NCBI RefSeq assembly: GCF_022229005.1
Contig: NZ_JAKKFD010000005.1
Location: 62,001 to 126,000 of the forward strand
Length of the DNA: 64,000 bases
Direction: 5' to 3'
Source: Micromonospora trifolii
Lineage (GTDB): Bacteria > Actinomycetota > Actinomycetes > Mycobacteriales > Micromonosporaceae
Shown here: positions 49,034-57,939 of the stretch, piece after piece
Layout of the letters: every line of letters starts with the position of its first letter
Position numbering within the stretch: position 1 is the stretch's first letter
Program-made: the position numbers and the translations under genes
The notes under the pieces: generated by a model
What the model saw: only the letters and a program-made list of their open reading frames with translations
What the model was told of the DNA's origin: nothing
Databases searched by the model: none

Positions 49034-50605
49034 TCAGGCGATGCCCAACCGCGCCAACGGCTCGACCAGCTCCCGCTCCTCGTAGCTGAGGTGCGACAGG
49101 AGAGCGTCGGTCAGCAGGTCCACAGCGGCCCGCAGCTCGGCGATGCCGTCCGGAGAGCCGACGTACGCGACCAGGGCCCGATCGACACCCTCCAGCACGT
49201 CATGGATGACGTGATGTTCCTGTTCCAGCCGGTCGACCACCGGGCCGAGCCGGGCGTCCCGTGCCCGCAACCGGGGGAAGAGCGACTGGTCCTCGATCGT
49301 GTGGTGGGTGGTGACGATGCGGCAGTACGACTCGCAGTAGACGCCGAGGGTCCACCGGTTCTGCCGCATGGTCATCGTGTTGATGTGGGACCGGGCCGCA
49401 CCGGCGTCGATCTCGCCGGCCGCCACCTGATCGATCAGGTCGTGGATCTGGGCCAGCTCGGCGCGCAGGCCGTCGTGGATCTGCACGAGGTGCGCGCCGG
49501 TGGCCTGCTCCTGCGGGGTGTAGGTGCGCTCCGGGTCGGGCGCGGGCCCGATCGGCCGGGTCGACTCGTCCCACACCTGCTGCTCGCTTCGCCGTACGCC
49601 GTCGTCCGGGGTCGGCACCACTGCGAACGCGCCGCCGGTCGCGGTGGCGCGGCTCGCCCGGACCGGCGGCGCGACGACCGGCTCCGGCTCCGGCTCACGA
49701 TCCGGAGCCGTGCCCCGGTCACGTTCGGCGGCGACCAGCTCGCGGACGGCGGGGGCCACCTCGCCGGCAAAGCGGCGCAGGTCGTCGGGGTCGTCGCTGC
49801 CCAGGATGAAGGTGCCCACGCCCTCCTCCAGTGCCAGCTCGGCCAGTTCCTCGGCCCACTGCTCGGCGGGCCCGTTCAGCGGGCCGCGCCCGACGGTCGA
49901 GAACTCTCCGGCGATGTTGAGCAGCCGACGCACGTCCTGCGGCGACCGGCCGGCCTGCTGCGCGGCGTCGTCGATGATCGCGTTGCCCTTGGCCAGATCA
50001 CCGGGCTGGAGGTAGCCCAGCGTGGGCAGCCAACCGTCGGCCCGACGACCGGTGAGCTGGAGCATCCGGGGCTTGTACGCGCCCAGCCAGATCGGCACCG
50101 CGTGGGCCGGAGCGGGGCCACGCTTGGCGCCCACCACCCGGTAGAACTCGCCGTCGACACGTACCCCGCCGCGCGTCTCGACGTCCCAGAGCTGACGGAC
50201 GACCTCGATGGCCTCCTCCAGCGCTCGTACGCCCTGGCCGGGGGTCAGCCGCCGGCCGCCCATCGCCTCGATGGCATCCCAGAACGCCCCGGCCCCGAGG
50301 CCGAGGTTGATCCGGCCGCCGCTGAGCAGGTCCAGGCTCGCCACGCTGCGGGCGAGCACCGCCGGCGGGCGCAGTGGCAGGTTCGTCACGTTCGCGGCCA
50401 GGTGCACCCGGCTGGTGCGGGCCGCCACGAAGCTCAGCAGCGTCCAGGTGTCGAGGAACGCCGGCTGGTACGGGTGATCCTGGAAGGTGACCAGGTCCAA
50501 CCCGACCTGCTCGGCCAGGACGGCGACGCCGACCGCACGGTCCGGATTGTCAGCGCTGGGCGTGACGAAGGAGCCGAAGACCAGCTCGTGGCCGTAGTCG
50601 CTCAT
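49034..50605 (-). CDS. LLM-class F420-type oxidoreductase fused to a hemerythrin domain
   Basis: 523 aa. Residues 1-300 are a luciferase-like TIM barrel (VTFQDHPYQP, 'HLAANVTNLPLRPPAVLA', 'SGGRINLGLGAGAFWDAI', 'PIWLGAYKPRMLQLTGRRADGW'), as in F420-dependent oxidoreductases. A Pro/Glu linker (about 300-360) leads to a four-helix hemerythrin/HHE domain with 'HLVQIHDGL', 'TTHHTIEDQSLFPRL', 'EQEHHVIHDVLE' and 'HLSYEERELVEPL', giving the His/Glu ligands of a di-iron site. The enzyme may couple flavin chemistry to oxygen or NO sensing. The ATG at 50605 is divergent from a MarR gene. Confidence 0.93.
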   Translation of the reverse strand: MSDYGHELVFGSFVTPSADNPDRAVGVAVLAEQVGLDLVTFQDHPYQPAFLDTWTLLSFVAARTSRVHLAANVTNLPLRPPAVLARSVASLDLLSGGRINLGLGAGAFWDAIEAMGGRRLTPGQGVRALEEAIEVVRQLWDVETRGGVRVDGEFYRVVGAKRGPAPAHAVPIWLGAYKPRMLQLTGRRADGWLPTLGYLQPGDLAKGNAIIDDAAQQAGRSPQDVRRLLNIAGEFSTVGRGPLNGPAEQWAEELAELALEEGVGTFILGSDDPDDLRRFAGEVAPAVRELVAAERDRGTAPDREPEPEPVVAPPVRASRATATGGAFAVVPTPDDGVRRSEQQVWDESTRPIGPAPDPERTYTPQEQATGAHLVQIHDGLRAELAQIHDLIDQVAAGEIDAGAARSHINTMTMRQNRWTLGVYCESYCRIVTTHHTIEDQSLFPRLRARDARLGPVVDRLEQEHHVIHDVLEGVDRALVAYVGSPDGIAELRAAVDLLTDALLSHLSYEERELVEPLARLGIA

Positions 50606-50668
50606 CTGCGAGCCTCCCGATTTCCCCGACGCCTCAGGCGATGCGTCGTGACCTTAACCTTATGCCAC

Positions 50669-50684
50669 GCAGAACATATTCTGC
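50669..50684. promoter_or_regulatory. Candidate MarR operator
   Basis: gcagaacatattctgc is a 16-base dyad with perfect 6-bp arms (gcagaa/ttctgc), midway between the divergent LLM-hemerythrin and MarR genes. It probably controls both. Confidence 0.55.
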
Positions 50685-50707
50685 CAACAAGGTCTGCGTC
50701 ACTGCGG

Positions 50708-50713
50708 TATTGT
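50708..50713 (+). promoter_or_regulatory. -10 element (TATTGT) for a leaderless transcript
   Basis: TATTGT ends 6 bases before the MarR ATG at 50720. The MarR candidate operator lies just upstream, near the -35 position. Confidence 0.5.
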
Positions 50714-50719
50714 CGGGGG

Positions 50720-51313
50720 ATGACGGGTGCCTCTCACCGGCCGGACCGGCCCGATCCGCTCGACGACGACCTGGGCTGGATGCTCGGCATCGTCTTCCGC
50801 GGCTACGTCCGGGCGGCCGAGCACGCGCTCGCCGACTTCCCCGGTGGCCCCCGCGGCTACCAACTGCTCACCGCTGCCAGCAACGGGCCGGCCCGCAACC
50901 AGGGCGCGATCGCCGAGGAGATCGGCATCGACCGCACCGTCCTCACGTACCTGATCGATGACCTGGAGCGGCCCGGGTTCGTGGCCCGACGCGCGGACCC
51001 GACCGACCGGCGCAACCGGCTGGTCGAGGTCACCGACGCCGGCCGTGCCGCCTGGGAACAGCGGCGGTTGGCACTGCGGCAGGTCGAGTCGCATCTGCTG
51101 GGGGCGCTCACGCCGGCCGAGTCGGCGACGCTGCGGTCACTGCTCCAGAAGGTCGCCTGCTCGGCCCAGGCGGTGGACCCGTTGCGCGACCTCTGCGAGG
51201 TGGTGACACAGGTGCAGGCCGACCCGGCACCCGCTGCCCGCCGGACCGGCGCGGCGACAGCGCGGAGCGGGCGAACCCCCACCCCCCGAGCCCGCCGCAG
51301 CAGGCCCGACTGA
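50720..51313 (+). CDS. MarR-family regulator
   Basis: 197 aa. Winged helix with 'NQGAIAEEIGIDRTVLTYLIDDLERPGFVARRADPTDRRNR' type recognition helix and beta-wing (about residues 60-105), then dimer helices. A basic, Ala/Thr/Arg-rich ~30-residue tail ends the protein. The ATG lies 6 bases after a TATTGT box (leaderless). Likely regulates the divergent LLM-hemerythrin gene. Confidence 0.93.
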   Translation: MTGASHRPDRPDPLDDDLGWMLGIVFRGYVRAAEHALADFPGGPRGYQLLTAASNGPARNQGAIAEEIGIDRTVLTYLIDDLERPGFVARRADPTDRRNRLVEVTDAGRAAWEQRRLALRQVESHLLGALTPAESATLRSLLQKVACSAQAVDPLRDLCEVVTQVQADPAPAARRTGAATARSGRTPTPRARRSRPD

Positions 51314-51325
51314 CCTGCGGACACA

Positions 51326-51345
51326 GCGGGGCGGGCCCGCCCCGC
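51326..51345. terminator. Bidirectional hairpin
   Basis: gcggggcgggcccgccccgc is a perfect 20-base palindrome between the convergent MarR and PHP-type genes. It can fold into a short, very stable hairpin on either strand; there is no U-tract. Confidence 0.6.
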
Positions 51346-51407
51346 ACCACCCGACGTTGTTTGTCGAGCGGTGCCGGACAGGCCCGCGATGTCGCTACCG
51401 CACTCGG

Positions 51408-52919
51408 TCAGCGGACGTGCACGAAGACCGGGTTCGAGTAGAACCACAGGTCGTCCCACGGGCTCTCCAGCCCGTCGGCGAGCGGCTCGGCCTCGTCGGT
51501 GCTGGTGCCGCGCACCCGCGCGTAGGTGTCCGCCTCGACATTGCGCAGGGTGTGCCGAATGACGTAGCTGTCGCCCTGCCGACGCCAGTCCCGTGGGCCG
51601 AACCGGGCCGCCACGGTGGTGGTGGGGTTGGTGTCGGCGTCCAGGCTGGCGCTCGGGCCGGTGATCTGGCCGACGATCAGGTCGACCCGACGGACCTCGG
51701 GCCGGTCGCCGTTCGCGTTCGCCCCACCCAGCGGGCGGAACGTGATCTCGATCTCGACATCGGTACGGCTACGACGGCTCACCGTGATCGTCTCGCCCAC
51801 CTCGGCGGTCCTGCCCTGCGACGTGGCGGTGACGTCGAGACTGCGGATCAGATCACCGGTGGTGACCCAGATCCGGCCGTTGCGCAGGCCGTCCATGATG
51901 TCGCCGTAGTCCTGGCGGGCGTGCACGTACGTCTTGCTGTACTCGCCCGGCCAGAAGTCGGAGCCACCGCGGGTCCAGTGCACGTGCGAGTCCGAGGTCG
52001 CGGTGATCCACCAGCGCCGGCCCTCGCCGAGCAGTGAGTCCCACAGGCCGCCGACACGGGCGGTCATCTGGTCGAAGCCGCCGTAGGTGGGGTGGTTGCC
52101 GTAGCCGCCCCGCTTGCCACCGTTGAGCGGACCGGCCTGGTGACCGGGGGCGCCCTCGAAACCGATGTAGACGTCCGGCGCGGCGTTGTTGCCGTTGCGG
52201 AACTCGCGCGGGGTGTCCTGGCCGTAGACGCCGAGACCGGGCGCCGAACGGGACGCGTGGTGGGCGATCACCAGCGGCTTGTGCGGCATGCCCCGGGCGA
52301 CCTTGAGGAACTCCACCATCTTGGCCTCGGTGTCGCGGGCCGGGTCGGTGGGGAACGCGTCGTACTTGGCGAACCGGCTCTCCAGCTCGAAGAGCTGCTT
52401 CGCCTCGTCCTCGTGCCGCGGGATCATCAACGTGTGGTGGTCCAGCGAGGGCGCGTCGAACTCCATGCCCCAGAACTGGAGCACCTCGGGGACCAGCTTG
52501 CGGGACCGCAGCAGGTCGGGGTACGCCTGCTCGATGTTCACCTTCGAGTGGGTCGGTCCACCGTGGTCGGTGCACATCGCCCAGGTCAGGCCGAAGTTTT
52601 TCGCCATGATGGCGTTGGTGACGATTGGGTAGACCGCGTCCGCGCCCTTGTGGAAGACGATCGGGGACTTGGCGGTGTCGAACTCGCCGCTGTACTCGGA
52701 GTGGATGTGGTGGTCGCCCGCACGCCACGCCCGGCTCTTGGAGCTACCCCGGTCGGTCTTGTCGTCGTCACCCGGCCGGCGGTCCTCGTCGGCCCACGCC
52801 GCGCCGGCGCCGACCAGTGGGCTGGCCGCGGCCAGCGTCGCGCCGACGCCCGCGTACTTGACCAGCTTGCGCCGGGACAGCTGCGCGTGCTCGGCCTCTT
52901 CGGGATGCTTGTCTCTCAC
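51408..52919 (-). CDS. Tat-exported PHP-type metallophosphoesterase-like protein
   Basis: 503 aa. A twin-arginine signal, SRRKLVKYAGVGATLAAASP (about 15-34) followed by an Ala-rich cleavage region, implies folded export. The body starts with 'AGDHHIHSEYSGEFD' and later 'WAMCTDHGG' and 'ITATSDSHVHWTRGG', His/Asp clusters typical of PHP-type metal sites. The C-terminal ~150 residues are beta-rich. Substrate unknown. Start GTG at 52919 has GAGGAGAGG upstream. Converges with MarR. Confidence 0.85.
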   Translation of the reverse strand: MRDKHPEEAEHAQLSRRKLVKYAGVGATLAAASPLVGAGAAWADEDRRPGDDDKTDRGSSKSRAWRAGDHHIHSEYSGEFDTAKSPIVFHKGADAVYPIVTNAIMAKNFGLTWAMCTDHGGPTHSKVNIEQAYPDLLRSRKLVPEVLQFWGMEFDAPSLDHHTLMIPRHEDEAKQLFELESRFAKYDAFPTDPARDTEAKMVEFLKVARGMPHKPLVIAHHASRSAPGLGVYGQDTPREFRNGNNAAPDVYIGFEGAPGHQAGPLNGGKRGGYGNHPTYGGFDQMTARVGGLWDSLLGEGRRWWITATSDSHVHWTRGGSDFWPGEYSKTYVHARQDYGDIMDGLRNGRIWVTTGDLIRSLDVTATSQGRTAEVGETITVSRRSRTDVEIEITFRPLGGANANGDRPEVRRVDLIVGQITGPSASLDADTNPTTTVAARFGPRDWRRQGDSYVIRHTLRNVEADTYARVRGTSTDEAEPLADGLESPWDDLWFYSNPVFVHVR

Positions 52920-52926
52920 GTGAGAG
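52913..52926. promoter_or_regulatory. Palindrome over the PHP-type gene start
   Basis: ctctcacgtgagag is a perfect 14-base palindrome containing the GTG start codon of the exported PHP-type gene. It could be an operator or an RNA hairpin that masks the start. Confidence 0.4.
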
Positions 52927-53152
52927 CCTCTCCTCGATCAAGCGAATGCTCTTTCGATCAAGGAGCCTCGGAGAAGGCGGTGAACACCCGCCGTACGCAG
53001 CGGGTGCGCACGATGAACACCCTGCCCCGACCTGCCGGAAGCGCCGGACGTGGCAGCAGTGGGTCATCAAATGATCGCGCAGTGTCCAGTCGGGACCGGC
53101 CTCGGCCGAGCCGGGTCAGGCGTTCGCCGACGGTGCGTCGCCGACGGCCCGG

Positions 53153-53815
53153 TCAGATCCGGGCGCGCGGCAGCCAGCCCAGGAATCGGAGCCGGACCCG
53201 GGGCAACGGCAGCGTGGGCAGGTCCTGGGCGGCGGCGACGAGGCACGAGCCGAGATAGACCGCGAGGGAGGCGCGCGCTCCACCGAACTCGGCGAGCAGC
53301 TGGCTCTGCTTGGTGGCGCAGGGCCACTCGCGGCCGCATCCGGTGCAGGTCCAGCTCGGCGGGTTGGGGAGGTGCTCCGGCAGCTTGGCGCGGCGGTACC
53401 GACCGACGACGCTGTTGTCCGAGCGCACGTCGCGTCGCCGTGCCGCCGGGCCTTCGTTGCGGCGGGCTACCGGACGGGCACCGGGCAGGTAGCGCCCGAC
53501 GGTGCCGAAGAGCACGCCGACGCGAATCAGGGCGTCCGGTCCGACGTGCTGGGTCAGCAACGCTGTCATCAGGTAGTGCCCCAGCAGGTCGAAGGCGTCG
53601 CGGTGCAGACCCAGGTCGCGGCAGAGGTCGACGAAGTCCGGCGTGGTCAGTGGCACCCGGTCGTCGAGTGCGCGGCGCAGCACCTCACGTAACCCACGCC
53701 CGAGCCTCTCCAGCGCGTCCCCCTCGCCCAGGCCCAGGCTGTCCTCGTCCGCCACCCGGGCCAGTGCCTCGGCGACGGCCAACCGAACGACGCGGTCAGG
53801 ATCGGTACTGTCCAA
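53153..53815 (-). CDS. Hypothetical protein with C-terminal zinc-ribbon-like segment
   Basis: 220 aa; family not recognised. The N-terminal half is helical. Near residues 150-185 it reads WTCTGCGREWPC, a CxxC...C cluster followed by 'LLAEFGGARASLAVYLGSCL'. This Cys-WPC-helix block recurs in actinomycete hypothetical proteins. The TTG at 53815 has a strong GGAGGGGG site six bases upstream; ATGs at 53860 and 53875 are in frame but have no properly spaced site. The frame is open to 54136, too far and of atypical composition. Confidence 0.7.
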   Translation of the reverse strand: MDSTDPDRVVRLAVAEALARVADEDSLGLGEGDALERLGRGLREVLRRALDDRVPLTTPDFVDLCRDLGLHRDAFDLLGHYLMTALLTQHVGPDALIRVGVLFGTVGRYLPGARPVARRNEGPAARRRDVRSDNSVVGRYRRAKLPEHLPNPPSWTCTGCGREWPCATKQSQLLAEFGGARASLAVYLGSCLVAAAQDLPTLPLPRVRLRFLGWLPRARI

Positions 53816-54235
53816 CGCTTCCCCCTCCGTGGGTCGGCCTCCCGGCAGTGACCCGGTCATCCTCCGACGAATCATGAACAAGATTTCGCTGTCGTCCACG
53901 AGGGTGGCTAGGACAACAGACGTAGAACCATTCGGCGCGCTAGCCGGAAAACGAAGTCGAGCTGCCGACACAGCACAGTGATTAGCGGGACGGACGTCAG
54001 CGATTGTCGTATGGTGACATTCCCGTCTACAGATATTGCGCCTCAGGTTCGATGAATGGTCGGACCAGATCCGACACGCTCCACCGGTCGCTGCCGTCCC
54101 GCTCGCGACGTTCCATCCCACCGCACCGCCGGCCAACGATGTGCCGGGTCACCGCCGAGCACCCCGGCACGTCCCGAACCTGCCGTCGGCACCGTTTCAG
54201 CACCCGGCGGCACCTCCACCGGACGGAGACAGCGG
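53816..54235. promoter_or_regulatory. 420-base intergenic region upstream of araC-type gene
   Basis: Between the divergent hypothetical and AraC-family genes. The left half (53870-54060) is lower in G+C, the right half is C-rich. I see no coding pattern, RNA gene or clear long repeat. It probably holds both promoters. Confidence 0.4.
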
Positions 54236-55198
54236 ATGACGTCATCGCCAGTGCAGACCCACCAGTTCGACAGCCGTGACCCGGCGGTCATCCAGGAATT
54301 CCTGTCCGCCACGTACGACCCGAAACTGCGCATTCAGAGCAGGAACGGCTACCGGCTCACCCACCATCGCGTCGACACCGGCCTCTTCGCCATCGCGACC
54401 ACCCGCCAGACCGGGCACCTCGAAATCGATGCGAGCACCCTCGGCGGCCTGGTCATCGGTCGCAGCCGCACCGCGCAGGTCGATCGCTCCTGCAACGGGT
54501 CGGCCCACCGGTTCGGCCCTGGCGAAGCCTTCCTCGTCACCAGGCCCCAGGAGCCGTGCGCCGTCCACTGGCATCCCGGCGAGGTGGAACTCTGCGTATT
54601 GGACCTGTCGGTGCTGACGCAGGTGGCCACCACCGCGCCGGCCCGCCGGCCCGGTCGGATCGAGTTCACCGAGCTGGGTGCCGCCAGCACTGTCCTCGCC
54701 AGGCAGTGGCGCAACACCACAAGCTTCGTCCGCGACGTCGTGTTGAACAGCCCGGCCGCCGGGGCACAATCGCTGGTGATCGGCAACGCCGCCCGGATGC
54801 TGGCCGCCGCGGCGCTCGCGGTCTTCCCGAACACCGCGTTCACCGAACCGACCGCCGCGGATCGGAACGACGCCACCACCGCCACGCTGCGCCGGGCGAT
54901 CGCGTTTCTGGAGGAGCACGCCGACCGGGACATCAGCGCGGCCGACATCGCCGGCGCCGCCGGCGTCTCCCTCCGGGCGGTGCAACTCGCCTTCCGCCGT
55001 CATCTCGGCACCACCCCGATGGCCTACCTGCGTCGGGTCCGGCTCGTCCGGGCACACCACGACCTGGTACGCGCCGACCCGCGTCAGGAGACGGTCTCGG
55101 CGATCGCCAGTCGGTGGGGGTTCGCCAGCCACAGCAGGTTCACCGCGCGATACCACGCCAGCTTCGGCGTGCCACCGCGCGAGACACTGAACACCTGA
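54236..55198 (+). CDS. AraC-family regulator
   Basis: 320 aa. N-terminal ~190 residues resemble the AraC-binding-like cupin region of ArpA/PchR-type regulators; the C-terminal two-HTH domain is clear ('RAIAFLEEHADRDISAADIAGAAGVSLRAVQLAFRRHLG', 'YLRRVRLVRAHHDL', 'ASRWGFASHSRFTARYHASFG'), though quoted here only in parts. ATG at 54236 has GACGGAGAC upstream. The frame opens at 54056 but the upstream part looks non-coding. Target unknown. Confidence 0.93.
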   Translation: MTSSPVQTHQFDSRDPAVIQEFLSATYDPKLRIQSRNGYRLTHHRVDTGLFAIATTRQTGHLEIDASTLGGLVIGRSRTAQVDRSCNGSAHRFGPGEAFLVTRPQEPCAVHWHPGEVELCVLDLSVLTQVATTAPARRPGRIEFTELGAASTVLARQWRNTTSFVRDVVLNSPAAGAQSLVIGNAARMLAAAALAVFPNTAFTEPTAADRNDATTATLRRAIAFLEEHADRDISAADIAGAAGVSLRAVQLAFRRHLGTTPMAYLRRVRLVRAHHDLVRADPRQETVSAIASRWGFASHSRFTARYHASFGVPPRETLNT

Positions 55199-55254
55199 GA
55201 CAGGCCGCGGTCCGCGCCTTGTGGGGATGACCACGACCCGACCACAATCGGCGA

Positions 55255-55881
55255 GTGAAGCTCCCGTCGCCGCTCACGGTGCCGCTGGTGGCACTGCTGA
55301 CCCTCGCCGCCTGCGGCACCTCGTCCAGGCCGGCCGACGACCCACCGAGCAACGCGCCGCCGGCAGCGTCGAGCACCCCCTCCCCCGCCTCGTTCGACAG
55401 GGTGCTGCACGACGAGTTGATCGCGATGCTGGCGCGTGACCAGGCCGACCGCGAGGGCACGCCACAGAGTGAGTCCGACCAGGCCCGCACCGAACGGTTG
55501 AAGGAGATCCTCCGTAGCCACGGTTGGCCGACCTTCGCCCTCGTGGGCGAGGACGGCGGCAACGCCGCCTGGGCGATCGCCCAGCACTCCGACCAGGATC
55601 CGACCTTTCAACAGTTGGCACTGGACCTGCTACGGGCGGCGGTGGCCGCCCGCCAGGCATCGCCTGGCAACCTGGCCTACCTGGAGGACCGGGTCGCGGT
55701 GGGCAGGGGCGAGCCCCAGGGGTACGGCACACAGATTCGCTGCGGACCGGACGGCCCCGTCCCGACGACTCCGATCACTGACGAGCAGGGTCTCGAGCGG
55801 CGCCGGGCCGAGGCCGGCCTGCCGACGCTGGCCAGCTATCTGGCCGAGATGACCACGATCTGCGCGCAGGACGCCAACTAG
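55255..55881 (+). CDS. Lipoprotein of DUF6624-like type
   Basis: 208 aa. Lipoprotein signal with lipobox TLAAC (Cys near 21), then a Ser/Pro-rich spacer, and a domain with 'LIAMLARDQADREGTPQ', 'ILRSHGWPTFALVGEDGGNAAWAIAQHSDQDP' parts and 'YLEDRVAVGRGEPQGYGTQI', which match the DUF6624 pattern I know. Function unknown. GTG start. Confidence 0.82.
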   Translation: MKLPSPLTVPLVALLTLAACGTSSRPADDPPSNAPPAASSTPSPASFDRVLHDELIAMLARDQADREGTPQSESDQARTERLKEILRSHGWPTFALVGEDGGNAAWAIAQHSDQDPTFQQLALDLLRAAVAARQASPGNLAYLEDRVAVGRGEPQGYGTQIRCGPDGPVPTTPITDEQGLERRRAEAGLPTLASYLAEMTTICAQDAN

Positions 55882-55892
55882 TGCGGCGTCGA

Positions 55893-55904
55893 CCGAACGT
55901 TCGG
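55893..55904. terminator. Palindrome between convergent genes
   Basis: ccgaacgttcgg is a perfect 12-base palindrome in the 39-base gap between the lipoprotein and HxlR genes, possibly a weak bidirectional terminator. Confidence 0.35.
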
Positions 55905-55920
55905 CGGGACGGGCCGCGAG

Positions 55921-56316
55921 TCAGCCCCGGTCGCGCTCGCGGCTGTCGCGGGCGGTCTGCAACTCGGGCACCGAGGCCTCCAGCAGATCGGCGAGGCCAC
56001 GCAGTTGCTCGGCGACCCGGGCACCGAGCGGGGTCAGTGAGTATTCGACGCGCGGTGGGATCGCGGTGAGCACCTCGCGGGTGAGCATTCCGTCGCGTTC
56101 GAGGGTCTGCAGGGTCTGGGAGAGCATCCGCTCGCTGACCCCGTCGATGCGGCGACGCAGCGCGTTGAACCGGTAGCGGCCCTCACCGAGCGCCAACAGG
56201 GCCAGCGAGGCCCACTTCGAGGTGACGTCCTCGAAGGCCGCACGGGAGGTGCACCCCCGGGCGAAGACATCGCTGACGAATTCCTGGGTAGGCCCCGCCG
56301 GGTCCTGGGCCGGCAT
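55921..56316 (-). CDS. HxlR-family regulator
   Basis: 131 aa. Winged-helix HxlR type: 'SKWASLALLALGEGRYRFNALRRRIDGVSERMLSQTLQTLERDG' region (about 33-77) and 'VEYSLTPLGARVAEQLRGL'. The Cys before it (FARGCTSR) is typical of redox-sensing members. ATG at 56316 has GAGG upstream; an in-frame GTG at 56325 is possible. Divergent from an NmrA-type reductase it probably regulates, like the ytfH/ytfG arrangement. Confidence 0.92.
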   Translation of the reverse strand: MPAQDPAGPTQEFVSDVFARGCTSRAAFEDVTSKWASLALLALGEGRYRFNALRRRIDGVSERMLSQTLQTLERDGMLTREVLTAIPPRVEYSLTPLGARVAEQLRGLADLLEASVPELQTARDSRERDRG

Positions 56317-56370
56317 GTCGCTCACCTCACCAGCCTATCCCACGCCACACCTTGGTTAGTGCTGTAGATT

Positions 56371-56384
56371 AGTAAGTGCTTACT
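56371..56384. promoter_or_regulatory. Candidate HxlR operator
   Basis: agtaag-tg-cttact, two perfect 6-bp arms, in the short divergent gap between the HxlR and NmrA-like genes; A+T-rich against its surroundings. Confidence 0.5.
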
Positions 56385-56412
56385 GATCTGCCCCTACCCT
56401 CCGGAGGTTCCC

Positions 56413-57270
56413 ATGCCCACCTATGCCGTCACCGGCGCCACCGGCCGGCTGGGCCGCCTGGTGATCGAGCAGTTGCTCGACAGCGGCGTACCCGCCACCG
56501 AGATCGCCGCCATCGTCCGCAGCCCGGAGAAGGCCGCCGCCCTGGCCGCGCGCGGGGTCGAGATCCGCAAGGCCAGCTACGACGACCCGTCGACGCTGCC
56601 CGGCGCCGTGGCCGGCGTACGCCGCCTGCTGCTCATCTCCGGCGACACTCCCGGTCAGCGCGTCGCGCAGCACACAGCGGTCATCGACGCCGCCAAGCTC
56701 GCCGGGGTGGAGCGTCTCGTCTACACCAGCATCCTCAAGGCCGACACCACCGCGAACCCGCTCGCGCCGGAGCACAAGGCCACCGAGGAGGTCCTCGCCG
56801 CGTCCGGTCTGAGCTACACAGTGCTGCGCAACAGCTGGTACACCGAGAACTACACCGACCAGCTGCCGCAGTACCTGGGGTCCGGCACCATCCTCGGCGC
56901 CACCGGCGGCAGCAAGATCTCCGCCGCTACCCGCGCCGACTACGCGGGGGCGGCCGTGGCCGCGCTGACCCGCGAGGAGGACGGCAACGCCGTCTACGAA
57001 CTGGGCGGGACCCCGTTCACCTTCGACGAGCTGGCCGAGGCCGTGACCGAGGTGACCGGCACCACAGTCGTCCACCAGGACATGTCCGCCGCCGAGCTGG
57101 CCTCGGCCCTGGAGAACGTCGGCCTGGACGCGGGCACCGCCGGTTTCGTCGCCGCGCTCGACCACTCGATCGCCAACGGCGAGCTGGCGACCGACAGCGA
57201 CGACCTCAGCCGGTTGCTCGGCCGGCCGAGCACCCCGCTGCGCGACGCCATCCGGGCCGCGCGGGCCTGA
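56413..57270 (+). CDS. NmrA-like/QOR2-type NAD(P)H-binding oxidoreductase
   Basis: 285 aa. Atypical short-chain dehydrogenase with GATGRLG (NAD(P)-binding, about 8-14), 'LIEQLLDSG'-like helix, 'RLLLISGDTPGQRVAQH', 'RLVYTSIL' and 'LRNSWYTENY', as in E. coli QorB (quinone oxidoreductase 2). Likely reduces quinones or senses NADPH. GGAGG ribosome site. Paired with HxlR. Confidence 0.92.
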   Translation: MPTYAVTGATGRLGRLVIEQLLDSGVPATEIAAIVRSPEKAAALAARGVEIRKASYDDPSTLPGAVAGVRRLLLISGDTPGQRVAQHTAVIDAAKLAGVERLVYTSILKADTTANPLAPEHKATEEVLAASGLSYTVLRNSWYTENYTDQLPQYLGSGTILGATGGSKISAATRADYAGAAVAALTREEDGNAVYELGGTPFTFDELAEAVTEVTGTTVVHQDMSAAELASALENVGLDAGTAGFVAALDHSIANGELATDSDDLSRLLGRPSTPLRDAIRAARA

Positions 57271-57427
57271 TCGCCGAAGCGGGCGGCGGGGGCCTACGGT
57301 CGCCGTCGCCCGTCACGGAGTCAAGCTGCGCACGTATCCTCGACGGCATGGTGAGGCAGCCCTCCCGGCCCGTCGGGCCGCCACGGCAGGCCGTGCGCTC
57401 CGACCTGGACACTCCGGTGTCGACCCG

Positions 57428-57892
57428 GTGAGCGGTGGCGACTTCGTCGTCCGCGCCGCCGTAGCGCAGGACGACCCCGAGCTGGTCTTCGACGTGCTGT
57501 GGCACCTCGCTCCCGACGACGCACGGCCGGACACCGCCCGGCTCGCCACCGCCTGGCGCGACCTGCACGCCCAAGCCGGCCGCCGCCTCCTGCTGGCCGC
57601 CGCCGGGGACACGTTCGTGGGCACCCTGGACACCCTCGTCGCCCCCAACCTCACCCACGGCGCGCGACCGTACATGGTGGTGGAGAACGTGGTGGTCGCA
57701 CCCGGATGGCGCCGTCGTGGGGTCGCCCGGGCCCTCATGCTGGCGGCGGTGAACGAGGCGACGGCGGCCGGCTGTTACAAGATCCAACTGGTGTCGAACG
57801 CCGCGCGTACCGACGCCCACCGGTTCTACGCGTCCATCGGGTTCACGCAGTCCGCTCTCGGTTACCGCCGGTACCTCACCGCCGCGGCGTGA
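57428..57892 (+). CDS. GNAT N-acetyltransferase
   Basis: 154 aa. 'MVVENVVVAPGWRRRGVARALM' is the acetyl-CoA-binding motif A (R/QxxGxG/A), and 'YKIQLVSNAARTDAHRFYASIGF' the C-terminal part. Substrate unknown. GTG start at 57428; no strong ribosome site seen. Confidence 0.9.
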   Translation: MSGGDFVVRAAVAQDDPELVFDVLWHLAPDDARPDTARLATAWRDLHAQAGRRLLLAAAGDTFVGTLDTLVAPNLTHGARPYMVVENVVVAPGWRRRGVARALMLAAVNEATAAGCYKIQLVSNAARTDAHRFYASIGFTQSALGYRRYLTAAA

Positions 57893-57939
57893 CGTCGGGC
57901 GGAGCGCTCCCGCGTCCCGGCCGAGGCCAGGCGAGGCGG

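Noticed and set aside
48863-50719. Upstream extension of the MarR reading frame
   Set aside because: It is antisense to the LLM-hemerythrin gene; the MarR fold begins at the ATG at 50720, which has a -10 box at leaderless spacing.
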